This document shows, one piece after another, positions 37,242-47,654 of a stretch of 64,000 nucleotides of DNA. Numbering within the stretch: the stretch's first letter is position 1; each line of letters opens with the position of its first letter. Position numbers and translations under genes: made by a program. Source of the stretch: JAOUEA01 sp963821935 (GTDB lineage: Bacteria; Actinomycetota; UBA4738; HRBIN12); NCBI GenBank assembly GCA_963821935.1, contig CAWGFM010000004.1:310001-374000 (forward strand), in the 5' to 3' direction. Under the pieces are notes generated by a model that did no database searches, was not told the origin of the DNA, and was given only the letters and a program-made list of their open reading frames with translations.

Positions 37242-40200
37242 CGAGGGCGACGAGGTGCAGCGGGAAGAGATCGCCGTCGTCGGGATGTAGGGGCGGTTAC
37301 CGGGGGCAACGGACATCTACCAGCTCTGGGAAAACCTGCGGGCGGGGGTGTGTTCGATCTGTGAGTTCACCGACGACGAGCTCACAGAAGCTGGCGTTGT
37401 TGGTGCGACACGGGAGGACCCCTCTTGGGTCAACGCCGGCGCGTTCCTGGCTGAACCGGACGGCTTCGATGCTGAGCTCTTCGGCATGAGTCCACGAGAG
37501 GCTCGGCTCACCGACCCCAGCACCGGATCTTCCTCGAGTGCGTGTGGGAAGCCTTGGAGCATGCCGGCCACGATCCGGAACGCTTTGAGGGTCTGATCTC
37601 TCTCTTCGGTGGGGTAGCCGCTAACACTTACCTCCGCCACATGGCCGAAAGGGACGAGGCCATGATCTGAGAGGCGGGCGACTACCCGCTACTGCTCGCG
37701 TCCGAGCGGGAGTACGCTGTCACTCGGGCTGCGTTCAAGCTGGGGTTGCAGGGGCCGGCAGTCCACGTGGGAACGGCCTGCTCGACATCGGCGGTAGCGA
37801 TCATCTGGCGGCTCAGAGCCTGCTCGCGGGAGAGTCGGACCTCTCGGTGGCCGGCGGCGTACGGATCCGCGTTCCGATGAGCGGGTACCTATACGAGGAG
37901 GGCGGCATCCTGTCCCCGGACGGCTTCTGCTGAGCCTTCGACGTCGACGCAAGGGGCACTGTGGCAGCCAGTGGTGCGGCGTTCGTCGTGCTCCGTCGGC
38001 TGGCCGATGCTGTGGATGACGGCGACACTGTATATGCGTTGCTAAAGGGCAGTGCGATCAACAACGATGGGGCTGACAAGGCAGGATCACGGCTCCGAGT
38101 GCTCGAGGCCAGTCGCAGGCTGTGCTGCAGGCATTGTCGATGGCTGAGGTCGACGCTCGCACGATCGACTACGTAGAGGCTCACGGGACTGGCACGGAGC
38201 TCGGCGATCAGATCGAGATAGCTGGCCTCACCCGAGCTTTCCGGCATGACACTCGTGACGTCGCCTACTGCCGGATCGGTTCTCTGAAGATGAACATCGG
38301 CCACCTCGATGCTGCGGCGGGCGCCGCTGGGGTCATCAAGACCATCATGGCGATGCGGGCCGGCGAGATACCCAAGTTGAACTTCCGAGAGCTCAATCCG
38401 CAGCTCGCTCTCGAGACGAGTCCTTTCCTCGTCAGCGACGATCTCCATGTGTGGGCAGCGTCGTGGCTGGCTCCGGAGGGCAGGCGTCAGCTCGTTCGGC
38501 TTGGGGGGCAACAACGCCCACCTCATTTGGAGGAGTGGCCGCAGGCGGAGAGTGATGGCGGACTCGGCTGCGTGCTCGAGGTGCTTCTGCTTTCGGCCCG
38601 CACGGCTGAGGCACTGGAACGGAGCTGTGCGCTGTCGGAGAGTTCCTCGAGCAGCGTCCAGAGCTGCCACTCGCCGATGTGGCACACACGTTGCGGGTTG
38701 GTCGACGCAGGATGCCTTTCCGTCGAGCTGTGGTGGCTCGGAGCACCGAGTCAGCCTCCGCGGCTCTCAGGCAGCAGCTGTCGGTCGGTGCCGCATCGCT
38801 CCGACCGGCCATGGACTCCCGCGTGGCACTCCTGCTGCTCGGCGGCGGCAGCCAGCACGTCGACATGGCGCGCGGCCTCTATGACGAAGACTGGGCATTC
38901 CGCGATTCACTGGACGAGTGTGCGCAGATCCTGGAGGCCAATTCGGGAGAGGACATCTGTTCGATGATGTTCACACCTGACGCGACCGAAGCGAGGCCGC
39001 TGAACGGATGCGCGACGTTCGTTAGGGCCTGCTGGCGCTCTTCGCGGTGGAGTACGCGCTGGCACGTTGGTGGATCGATCGGGGGCTGCGACCAGGGCTT
39101 GATCGGGCACAGTCTGGGCGAGTACGTCGCTGCATGCCTCGCAGGAGTCCTCAGCTCCGGACGCACTGGGTCTGGTGGACACCCGCTCCAGGCTCATGCA
39201 GAGCGCGCTCAAGGGAGCTATGCTGAGTGTCGCGCTCGGGGAGCAACAGGCGCTCGACCACGTCTCATCGGATGTGTCGCTGGCTGCTGTGAACACCCCG
39301 GACTCGTGCGTCCTCTCTGGGCCGGTCGACGCGATCGAAGATGTCGAACATCGCCTGCGGAGCAGGGCGTCGACGCGAGCTGAGTGCGAATCGACGTCGC
39401 CTCCCACTCCCACTTGATGGACGCGGTGTCGGACCAGCTAGTGGCCAGGGCGCGAAAGGTGAATCTGCGTCCCCTCGATCTCGGTGGTATCCAATGTCAC
39501 GGGCACTTGGCTGACGAACACGACGCTGTCGATCCAGCCTACTGGGGCTGTCACCTCAGTCGGACTGTCCGCTTTGCTGACGGGGTTGCTGTCCTAGCCA
39601 GCGTCGCAGACGTGGCTGTCGAAGCGGGGCTCAGCACCACGCTGAGCGGTTATTGGCGTGTGCTCCAGGGAAGCTCTCCTGCGCGGCTATCGCCTCGATG
39701 CGTCATCCGCAGGACGAGCGTCCCGACCTCGACGTCCTGCTCGAGGCCGCGGGGAGTCTGTGGGTACACGGAGTAGACGTGATCGTCGCGACGCCGGAGC
39801 GGGAACGCGTCAGGAGGCGGGTGGGGCTGCTGACATACCCTTCGAACACCAACGTTTCTGGCTCGACCCCGTAACGGCCAACGCCACCGAAACGGACCAC
39901 GAGACCCACCTGCCCAAGATCAGCAAGGCGGCTCCGCCATCGGCAACGCAGCCTGCGCGCGTCGATCGCATCGCCGACTGGCTGCTCGAGATCCTGGCGC
40001 AACTCAGCGGGCTCGAGCGGGCTGCGCTCAATCAGACCACGCCCTTCGCCGACCTCGGCTTCGATTCCCTGTTCCTGACCCAGGCGAACACCGCCTTCCG
40101 CAAGGAGTTCGATGTCCGGATCACCTTCCGACAGCTATTCGAGCAGGCACCTGATGTGTCATCGCTCGCGGCCTTCATCGACGACAAACTCCCAGCTGAA

Positions 40201-43200
40201 TCAGCTGGGGAGCGCGCGGCGTTCGACACTTCAGCGATGGCGTCGCTCGACGATGCGAGTAGCTCGCCAGCGGTTAGCCTCGAGGATCGGACACGCTCAG
40301 GTGTCTTGGAGCGGGTCGTGACGGAACAGCTTCGGGTGATGGCGCTGCAGGTTGAGGCTCTGAACGACGCATCCGGAACGACGCTCGACTTGTCCACGGG
40401 CCAAAGCTCGGCTGAGCAGGCCGAGCCCCGGCTGATTCAAGAGCCTGCCCAGCAGCAGCTTTCGACAGCGCAAGGCATCCATCAAGGCGAGCCAGATGAG
40501 CGTGCGCGGAAGGCCATCGACGAGCTAGTCCGAGGGTACGGGGCCCGGACGCGGAGATCACGCGAGCTCGCCGACTCATGGCGTCCTCAGCTTGCCGACA
40601 ACCGCACGATCGTAGGGTTCGACAGAGCTTGGAAGGACCTGGTCTACCAGATCGTGGCGGAACGGTTGTCCGGTGCGCGGATCTGGGATGTGGATGGGAA
40701 CGAGCTCGTCGACACTGCCTTAGGCTTTGGCTCCGTGCTGCTCGGGCACGCTCACCCGGCTGTCGTCGCCGCGATCGACTCGCAGCTCTGACGGAGCTTT
40801 GCCGTCGGTGTGCAGAGCGACCTGCTCGGCGAGGTCACAGCCCGCATCCTTGGCATTGTCGGCAAGCAAAGGCTGACCGATTGCCACTCGGGCGGTGAGG
40901 CTGTGGAGACTGCGATCCGCATCGCACGCACCGTCACGGCCCGCGACAAGGTTGTGTACTTCACCGACGATGTCCACGGGCGGGCAGACATCGTCCTGGG
41001 GCGGGGGGTGGGCACTGGGCTAGCTGCCCGGACTGTGCTCCTGGTCGCCGGGGTACCCCAACACGTCGTCGAGGATGCCTTCGTCCTCGAGTACGGCAGC
41101 CCAGAGGCCATGGACGTGATCTCGGCTCACGGCGAGCAGATCGCTGCAGTCCTCGTCGAGCCGGTGAGGACACGGAACCCGGACCTTCAGCCGCTGGATT
41201 TCCTGCAACAGCTCCGGCAGGTGGCCGACCGCGACCGGTTCCTCGTCATCTACGACGAGATCGTGACCGGGTTTCGCGTGCACGCTCGTGGTGTGCAGGG
41301 GCTGTGGAACCTCAAGGCGGACCTGACGACATACGGCAAGGTGCTCGGTGGTGGCATGCCGATGGGAGTGGTGGCGGGTGACTCGGAGTTGATCGACGTG
41401 ATTGACGGTGGCCCTTGGCGGTTCGGTGATGCGTCGTACCCCGCGGCCGACATCACCGGCTCGGGCGGGACCATGATCAAACACCCTGTCTCCCTGGCCG
41501 CCGCGAGAGCTGTGCTCGACGTGCTCGACGAGGGTGGTCCGACCCTCCAGGCGGACCTGACAACCACGACAACTGAGCTGGCGAGCGGACTGAACGAGCA
41601 CTTCGAGCTCCACGGCATACCGGTCCACGTGCAACACTTCGGCTCCTTCTTCCGACCGACCTTCATGGAGAATCGCCGATACGAGGGCCTGTTCCAGTAC
41701 TTCCTGCGCGAACGCGGCGTACACACGAATCCCCCATCCCCATCCTTCTTGTCGACTGCCCACGGCCCGGCCGAGGTCGAGCTGGTGGCGCGTGCGTACC
41801 GAGAGGCCGCCACCCACATGGCCAAGGCTGGAATGCTGGATCACGGCATCCTCACAAGAACGCCCGTAGAGACCGAGGAACTAGCGGATCCGATCCCGAG
41901 TCTGGAACGGCCGCTCCCGCTGCTGCCCAACGCTCACCGGTTCCTCGTCGAGCGGCAGTCCGCTGATGTGCATCACTGGAACGTGGGCGGTCTCCTGGAG
42001 GCGACGTCTCCACTCGACCCAGATGGGCTCGCGGCTGCAACGGACCACGTCATACGACGCCACGATGCCTTGAGGTTGCGCTACCGGCGAAATCGAGGGG
42101 GTGGCTGGTCAGCATTCATCGTCGACCCCGAGCCTCAGGCGCCCTTCGACGCACTGGACCTTTCGCAGCTCTCCTCAGGCGAGCAGGATCACGTCATGGA
42201 TACGGCAAATAACGAAGTGCAGGCGTCGTTCAACCTTGAGAGGGGTCCGGTCTTCTGGGTCCGCCTGATCGACCTGGGGCCGCGAGGGCAACGCTTGCTT
42301 GTCGTCATGCACCACCTCGTCATGGACGGATTGTCCTGGCGACCGTTTTGGCAGGATTTCCTGGCGGCCTACGCTCAGTCTTCGGCAGGATCACCGGTCG
42401 TCTTCGGCTCTTCTAGCTCGAGCTTCGCCGAGTGGTCAACCGCGCTCGAGAGGTACGTCGGTTCAGCCGAAGCATCAGCCCGCGGACGGCAATGGCGTGA
42501 ACTGCCGTGGCACGATGTGCGGCCACTGCCGGTCGATCACCTTCGGGACGCTGGGTCCAACACCAACGCATCGGCCCGAGTGATGAGTCTCGAGCTGTCG
42601 GTCGAGGAAACAGATGCCTTACTGCACCGGACGCCGTCGGTGCGACGAAAGGTCGATCTGCTCATCACTGCTCTGAGCGAGGCTTTGGCCGAATGGATCG
42701 GTAGCGAGACAGTGCTGGTGGACATGATGGGCCACGGTCGGGACGAGGAACTGGTCGAGGACATCGACCTCTTCGACACCCTCGGCTTCTTCATCTCCTA
42801 CACACCAATGGTCCTCAGCGTCGCACCGAAGGGTTCAGCTGGCCGAGTACTGACCCAGCAGATCCACTCGGCGTTGCGAGACGGTGCAAGCTTCGATTTA
42901 TTGCGGACGATGTCACCGGACGCCGAGATGCGAGCGACGCTCGAGGCGATGCCCAGGGCGGAGGTCCTTTTCAACTACTTGGGGAAACGGTCCCGCCTCG
43001 ACACCGTCCCGGACCAACCCGAACCCTTGCTGCTGACAGAGGCCGCGGAACCGCCGGGCGAGACGCACAACCCCCGAGGTGTGCGGTACTACCCACTCAG
43101 CGTGTCAGCGGAAGTTTGGAACGGCCAGTTGCGCATGGCCTTCGTCTACAGCGAGAACCTGCACGACAAGGAGACCGTAGAGTCGCTGATGGCTCGGGTG

Positions 43201-43251
43201 GAGAAACTGCTCAGGGAACTCGTCGATGCCGGCTCCGTCGCCCCTGTCTGA
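37234..43251 (+). pseudogene. PKS: KS - AT - ACP - aminotransferase - epimerase-like C domain, disrupted in its first half
   Basis: The ATG at 37234 overlaps the NRPS stop by 8 nt. KS: VHVGTACSTSAVA (active Cys), EAHGTGTELGDQ, KMNIGHLDAAAGAAG. AT: LIGHSLGEYVAACLAG and VASHSHLMDAV. ACP: LGFDSLFLTQ (about 40051). Class III aminotransferase: TDCHSGGEAVETAIRIAR and the PLP lysine in LTTYGKVLGGGMPMG. Last, a condensation-superfamily domain with MHHLVMDGLSW, MMGHGRDEEL and LFNYLGKRS, motifs of epimerisation domains. Stops interrupt at 37288, 37668, 37931 and 40789, plus frameshifts before 39.9 kb; 40792-43251 is open. There is no thioesterase or further module, so release is unexplained. Confidence 0.85.
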
Positions 43252-43278
43252 GCGACCCCTCGCGGCTAAGGCCAGGCA

Positions 43279-43875
43279 TCACCGATCTGATGGCTCATTA
43301 CCAGTCGTCGCCACCAGCTGACGCAGCGTGGCCGCCAAGATGCGCAGATCGAGCAGCGCGCTGCGGTGATCGATGTACCAGATGTCCAGCTCGATCCGGT
43401 CCGCCCAGGACAGCTTTGCCCGCCCGTGGACCTGCGCCCAGCCTGTGAGCCCGGGAAGCACTTCCAGACGCCGACGCTGGTGGTCGGTGTACTCGGCGAC
43501 CTGGGCAGCGATCGTGGGCCTCGGACCTACGAGAGCCATGTCGCCGCGAAGGACGTTGACCAGGTTGGGCACCTCGTCCAAAGACGTGCGGCGTAGTCGA
43601 CGACCCACGCGCGTGATCCGAGGATCGGCCTGCTCGTCGAGAAGGGTCCAGGTGCCTTCAGGTCTCGCGTCATGTTGGAAGGTTCTCAGCTTGAGTAGCG
43701 TGAACGGGCGGCCTCGCCGACCTATCCTCACATGCCGAAAGAGAACGGGTCCAGGGCTGTCCAGCTTGATCGCGACACCGGCTAGCAGCAGAACAGGCGA
43801 GAGAACCAATAACGTCACCGCCGCCGCCAGACGATCGGCCGCTGCGGGCAGTCCGTGAGGTGGTGATTGACTCAT
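43279..43875 (-). CDS. polyprenyl-phosphate sugar-1-phosphate transferase (initiating transferase)
   Basis: A 198-residue protein of the bacterial sugar transferase family (catalytic part of WbaP/WcaJ type). It has one membrane helix near residue 20 (AAAVTLLVLSPVLLLAGVAI), then FTLLKLRTF, RRTSLDEVPNLVNVLRGDMA, LVGPRPTIAAQ, LPGLTGWAQVHGRAKLSW and IELDIWYIDH. It attaches the first sugar phosphate to undecaprenyl phosphate. It is intact, 28 bp from and convergent with the PKS gene, and 22 kb away from the polysaccharide genes whose pathway it would start. The 240 bp upstream of it hold no gene. Confidence 0.92.
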   Translation of the reverse strand: MSQSPPHGLPAAADRLAAAVTLLVLSPVLLLAGVAIKLDSPGPVLFRHVRIGRRGRPFTLLKLRTFQHDARPEGTWTLLDEQADPRITRVGRRLRRTSLDEVPNLVNVLRGDMALVGPRPTIAAQVAEYTDHQRRRLEVLPGLTGWAQVHGRAKLSWADRIELDIWYIDHRSALLDLRILAATLRQLVATTGNEPSDR

Positions 43876-44115
43876 TCGCGAGCGCAGTTCGACGAACAGG
43901 GAACTGCGCGCGACGAAAGGCGACTCATGAAAGAACCGTATCAGGCACGCGATAGCTCCGCTCTACTCAGAGCAATCTGGGCACAGACTCCCCCACTGAC
44001 GGGATGGCGGCACGCTCCCGCCCCAGAGGTTTCAGTCTTGCCCACCCGAGGCCGCGATCGAGCGTTCGGACTCGTCACCGTTGTTGTTTGTTCGCCGACG
44101 CCTGTCGCTCGTCTG

Positions 44116-44787
44116 CTAGGCGAGACCGGCCGTGTCCAGGAATCGAGCGACGAGCTGGTCCGCGCGTGCCCTCGCCTGGGTGTCGCCGGCCCGCATGGCG
44201 TCCAGCGTTGCTCCAGGATCGACGCCGGCGGCACGGAAGTCGGAGTCGTCGTAGTCGAGCCACTTCGAGATGACCTCCGCCGTGGCCTCGGGGTGGAACT
44301 GCACGAGCAGGTGCGGACCCAGGGCGTACGCCTGCGGCCCTCCCGCCGATCTCGCCAGCAGGGTCGCACCATCGGGCGGCCCGAACGTGTCGCCATGCCA
44401 CATGAACCATGGACCGGAAGACACGACATCGGGATCCGAGGTCTCGACCTGATGCAGACCGACCTCCGTGTCGTTCGACCGCCTCACCCATCCCCCGTTG
44501 GCTTGGGCGAAGGCCTGGGCGCCGAAGCACACCCCCAGCACGGGCACGTCGCCGGCCACCGCTTGCCGGAGCCGCTCGAGCAGCTCGTCGATCCAGGGAC
44601 GAACCTCGCCGCCGTACACCGACCACGGCGCACCCATCACCACGACCGCGTCGAACCCTTCGAGCGGCGGCGGCGGCCCCTCGTCGGCGAGCACGTGCTC
44701 GCTGAGCTGAGCCCCGCGCGCGGACAGCGCCTCGCCGATCAACCCGGGGTTGGCCAACTCGTGTGGCTTCAGCACGAGCACCCGCAT
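44116..44787 (-). CDS. class I glutamine amidotransferase-like protein
   Basis: A 223-residue single-domain protein with the nucleophile elbow PVLGVCFGAQAFAQ, oxyanion-side VVVMGAPWSVYGGE and the His-Glu pair in LVQFHPEATAEV, a complete triad. Stand-alone members include GMP-synthase-like amidotransferases and gamma-glutamyl hydrolases. It sits downstream of the MetE-like gene (8-nt gap) and 3 kb from a glutamine-synthetase-like gene, so cleaving a gamma-glutamyl adduct is one possible role. This is inference. Confidence 0.85.
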   Translation of the reverse strand: MRVLVLKPHELANPGLIGEALSARGAQLSEHVLADEGPPPPLEGFDAVVVMGAPWSVYGGEVRPWIDELLERLRQAVAGDVPVLGVCFGAQAFAQANGGWVRRSNDTEVGLHQVETSDPDVVSSGPWFMWHGDTFGPPDGATLLARSAGGPQAYALGPHLLVQFHPEATAEVISKWLDYDDSDFRAAGVDPGATLDAMRAGDTQARARADQLVARFLDTAGLA

Positions 44788-44795
44788 GGTCGAGC

Positions 44796-45938
44796 TCAAC
44801 CCCAGAGTTGGTCGGCGACCCTGCCGACCAGCTCGAGCTTGCGCCACTGCGCGTCTTCGTTGGTCTCGTTGCCGAGCATCACGCTGGCGAATCCGCATTG
44901 CGGACTGATCGCGAGCCGGTCCATGCCGCCGGCATGGCCGGCCGCGTCCTCCATGCGCCGAACCAGATCGCCCTCGTCCTCGAGCTCGGGTGCTTTGGAG
45001 TTGATCAGACCCATGACCATGACGCTGCCGTCGCGCAGGTAGCGAACCGGTGCGGAGCCCCCGTCGCGACCCTCGTCGTCCCACTCCACCAAGAACGTGT
45101 CGTAGGGAAGCCCGCCGAACACCCGCTCCGCGACGGGCTCGAGCGAGCCCTCGCACATCCACGACGAGCGGTAGTTCCCACGGCAGATGTGGAGCCCGAC
45201 CGTGATGTCCTCGGGGATGCCCACCAGGACGGCGGCGTCCGCCGCGAGCGCCGACTCGAGCAGCGCATCGACATCGTGACCCGCACCTTCGAACCGCCCG
45301 ATCCACGTAGGATCGCACAGGTAGGGGTAGAGCGGGAAATCGAACTGGATGTAACCGGCTCCTGCGGCGACGGCGTCGGCGACGAGCGCCCGTTCGATCT
45401 CGATGGCGGCGTCGACGAATCCGGCCACGCTCCCGTAGGCCCCCTCGACCGCCGTGAACGGATGCGCGAAGATCGACGCCGCAGGGAACGTCACCTTGAA
45501 CGCGGTGCCACCCGCCTCGCCGGTCATGAACGCGGCCTCTCGCGCCCCGGGCGAGTCCACCTGCTCCAGCGGCGCCACGATCTCGTGCACCGCGAGCTCG
45601 ACATCGTTCCCCCGGTCGTTGCGGAACGTGACGGTCTTGCCGGTGCGCACCCCGCTCACCGCGTCGTAGAACGAGTTCATGAACATCCACCGGCGGAACT
45701 CACCGTCCGTGATCACGTCGAGCCCGCAGTCGCGCTGACGCCGCACCGCCTCGCGGATCGCGGCGTCCTCGATCGCGGTCAGTTCGCTGCGATCGCGATC
45801 CCGCTCCTCCTGTAGCGCGGCGGAGTGCCCCGGCTCGTAGAAGCGATCGATCGCCTCGCGCAGCTCGCGTGGCCGCAGGAGCGACCCGACCGTCTCCGCG
45901 CGTGCGGGACGACGCGGAGAGGGATCGGCGCTGCTCAC
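44796..45938 (-). CDS. MetE C-terminal-like (cobalamin-independent methionine synthase family) protein
   Basis: A 380-residue protein that matches only the catalytic barrel of MetE. Zinc-type ligands are visible in ITVGLHICRGN (His-x-Cys) and LAISPQCGFAS (Cys), with QFDFPLYPYL and VITDGEFRRWMF elsewhere in the barrel. Full MetE is about twice as long. Short homologues are often methyltransferases or hydrolases acting on thiols or other small molecules rather than methionine synthases. It is probably the first gene of an operon with the amidotransferase and is divergent from the VOC gene (46 bp). Confidence 0.82.
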   Translation of the reverse strand: MSSADPSPRRPARAETVGSLLRPRELREAIDRFYEPGHSAALQEERDRDRSELTAIEDAAIREAVRRQRDCGLDVITDGEFRRWMFMNSFYDAVSGVRTGKTVTFRNDRGNDVELAVHEIVAPLEQVDSPGAREAAFMTGEAGGTAFKVTFPAASIFAHPFTAVEGAYGSVAGFVDAAIEIERALVADAVAAGAGYIQFDFPLYPYLCDPTWIGRFEGAGHDVDALLESALAADAAVLVGIPEDITVGLHICRGNYRSSWMCEGSLEPVAERVFGGLPYDTFLVEWDDEGRDGGSAPVRYLRDGSVMVMGLINSKAPELEDEGDLVRRMEDAAGHAGGMDRLAISPQCGFASVMLGNETNEDAQWRKLELVGRVADQLWG

Positions 45939-45984
45939 CGAGCGATGCTACGAGACCGACGCGATCAGCGTGTAGCGTGAACGC

Positions 45985-46350
45985 GTGCTCGATCACATCT
46001 CCATCCAGTGCGCGAACCTGACCGCCAGCGCCACGTTCTACGACGCCGTGCTCGAAACCATCGGCGCTCGCAGGGTGCTCGACCTCGGCTCCCGTATCGG
46101 CTACGGCGTGGAGTTCCCGTCGTTCTGGCTCGGTCCGCTCGAGACCGGCGACGGGTTCCGCGAGTCCCACATCGCGTTCACGGCGCCATCACGTGAAGCG
46201 GTGATCGCGTTCCGCGATGCGGCCGTCGCGGCGGGCGCCGAGCAGCTCCACCCTCCCAAGGTCTGGCCCGAGTACCACCCGGGCTACTTCGGAGCGTTCG
46301 TCCGTGACCCCGACGGGAACAACGTGGAGGCCGTCCACCACACCTGGTAG
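45985..46350 (+). CDS. VOC-superfamily protein
   Basis: A 121-residue protein from the GTG at 45985: MLDHISIQCANLTASATFYD, ESHIAFTAPSREAVIAF and the C-terminal metal strand FVRDPDGNNVEAVHHTW. His and Glu ligand positions are conserved. It resembles glyoxalase/bleomycin-resistance-like proteins with an unknown substrate. It abuts the P450 gene tail to tail, with the two stop codons adjacent. Confidence 0.85.
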   Translation: MLDHISIQCANLTASATFYDAVLETIGARRVLDLGSRIGYGVEFPSFWLGPLETGDGFRESHIAFTAPSREAVIAFRDAAVAAGAEQLHPPKVWPEYHPGYFGAFVRDPDGNNVEAVHHTW

Positions 46351-47538
46351 TCAGCCGCTGGAGTTCAGCTCCCACCGAACCCACAACGAATCCGGGGCTC
46401 GGAACTCCCACCCTGCGAGCGTGACGGGCCGGCCGGGATCGAGGCGGAGGCCGGGCAGGCGGTCGAGCGCCAGGTCGAGCGTGACCCGGGCCAGATGTCG
46501 TCCGAACCAGGCGCCCAGGCAGAAGTGTGGCCCGGCCGAGAACGCGAGGTGCGCGCCCTCCTTGCGATGGACGTCGAATCGGTCGGGGTCCGTCCAGCGG
46601 CGCGGATCGCGGTTGGCCGATGAGAGCACAGCACCGATCAACGCGCCCTGCTTGAGCTCGACACCGGCCAGCTCGGTCTGCCCGGTCGCCTGCCGCGTGG
46701 CCGTGCCGACCGGACCCGCCCACCGGAGCGTCTCCTCCACCGCCGATCTCACGAGCGAGCGATCGGCCCGCACCTGTTCGAACTGCGACGGGTTCGAGAG
46801 CAGCGCCCACAGCGTCAGGGCGATGACGTCGCGCGGTTCCTGCAGACCCCCCGACAGCATCAGCGTGGTGTTGCCGACGATCTGCTGTCGGCTCATTCGC
46901 CGGCCGTCCTCCTCGTGGTGAAGCATCCACGAGAGCACGGACCCGTCGGGCTCATGCTCGAGGCGGTCCAAGACCTCGCCGATCGCGGCGTGCAGCGCGT
47001 CAGCAGCCTGATCGGCCGGCGCCTGCTTGACGGGGTCACCCTCGAAGTTCGCGAGCCCGGGCATCAGTCCCTCGTTCCAGCGCAGGATGTCCTGCCACGG
47101 AACCTCGTCGAGTCCCAGCATGAAGCAGAGCGAACGCACGCTCATGGGATCGGCGTACTCGCGGAACAGATCGGCCTCGCCGCGCTCACAGAACCCGTCG
47201 ATCAGCTCGCCAGCCAGCCGCGGGATCATGCCCTGGGTGCGCTCCTCCACGTCGCGTGGTCGGAACGGCGTCTCGGTGATCGCGCGGATCCATCCTTGCT
47301 CCGGGCCCTCCATGCCGAGCATGTTCTGACCCATGGTGCGGTTCAGGGTCGACGGCTCGGTCGCGCCCGTGAAGGTCTCCGGGTGGGTGGCGACGTGCTT
47401 GACGTCCTCATGCCGGGTGACGAGCCACAACCCCACCGCCGGCACGAAGCTCACCGGCTCCTCGTCGCGGAGGCGCGCATACGCCGGATAGGGATCGCGC
47501 TCGAGCTCGTCCAGGGTGATGCCCTCGCCGATCGCCAC
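46351..47538 (-). CDS. cytochrome P450 with unusual I-helix
   Basis: A 395-residue soluble P450. Heme-binding loop FSAGPHFCLGAWFGR (Cys ligand), K-helix VEETLRWAGPV (ExxR) and SANRDPRRWTDPDRFDV. The I-helix reads LMLSGGLQEPRDVIAL instead of the usual A-G-x-E-T-T, so the acid-alcohol pair for oxygen activation is replaced by Gln-Glu-Pro-Arg-Asp. Such variants can use peroxide or act on substrates that supply the proton. The start is GTG 47538 after AGGGAGCGG. It is divergent from the glutamine-synthetase-like gene. Confidence 0.92.
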   Translation of the reverse strand: MAIGEGITLDELERDPYPAYARLRDEEPVSFVPAVGLWLVTRHEDVKHVATHPETFTGATEPSTLNRTMGQNMLGMEGPEQGWIRAITETPFRPRDVEERTQGMIPRLAGELIDGFCERGEADLFREYADPMSVRSLCFMLGLDEVPWQDILRWNEGLMPGLANFEGDPVKQAPADQAADALHAAIGEVLDRLEHEPDGSVLSWMLHHEEDGRRMSRQQIVGNTTLMLSGGLQEPRDVIALTLWALLSNPSQFEQVRADRSLVRSAVEETLRWAGPVGTATRQATGQTELAGVELKQGALIGAVLSSANRDPRRWTDPDRFDVHRKEGAHLAFSAGPHFCLGAWFGRHLARVTLDLALDRLPGLRLDPGRPVTLAGWEFRAPDSLWVRWELNSSG

Positions 47539-47654
47539 GGGCCGCTCCCTTCGCGCTCCTCGTTCGGAAGGCGTATCTTGCGCCCAACGACCGGGCCGGG
47601 CAACCGAACGGCTCGGCCGTGACCGCGCACACCTGACCGCGCCCAGGGGGGTTC
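47539..47654. promoter_or_regulatory. divergent promoter region of P450 and glutamine-synthetase-like operon
   Basis: The inverted repeat CGTTCGG (47561-47567) / CCGAACG (47604-47610) flanks a plus-strand -10-like TATCTT (47574-47579). The ribosome-binding site for the plus gene is a run of Gs just before the ATG at 47655. CGTTCGG also occurs in the gap before the second P450 (51965-51970 region), hinting at shared control. This is speculative. Confidence 0.3.

Noticed and set aside
36324..40791. TAG/TGA codons as recoded amino acids in the assembly-line genes
   Set aside because: The same codons end ordinary genes throughout the window, frameshifts occur beside them, and no Sec- or Pyl-type context is visible; mutation or error is simpler.
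43876..44115. Possible small gene between the sugar transferase and the amidotransferase
   Set aside because: No frame with a start, ribosome-binding site and plausible composition; treated as upstream region.
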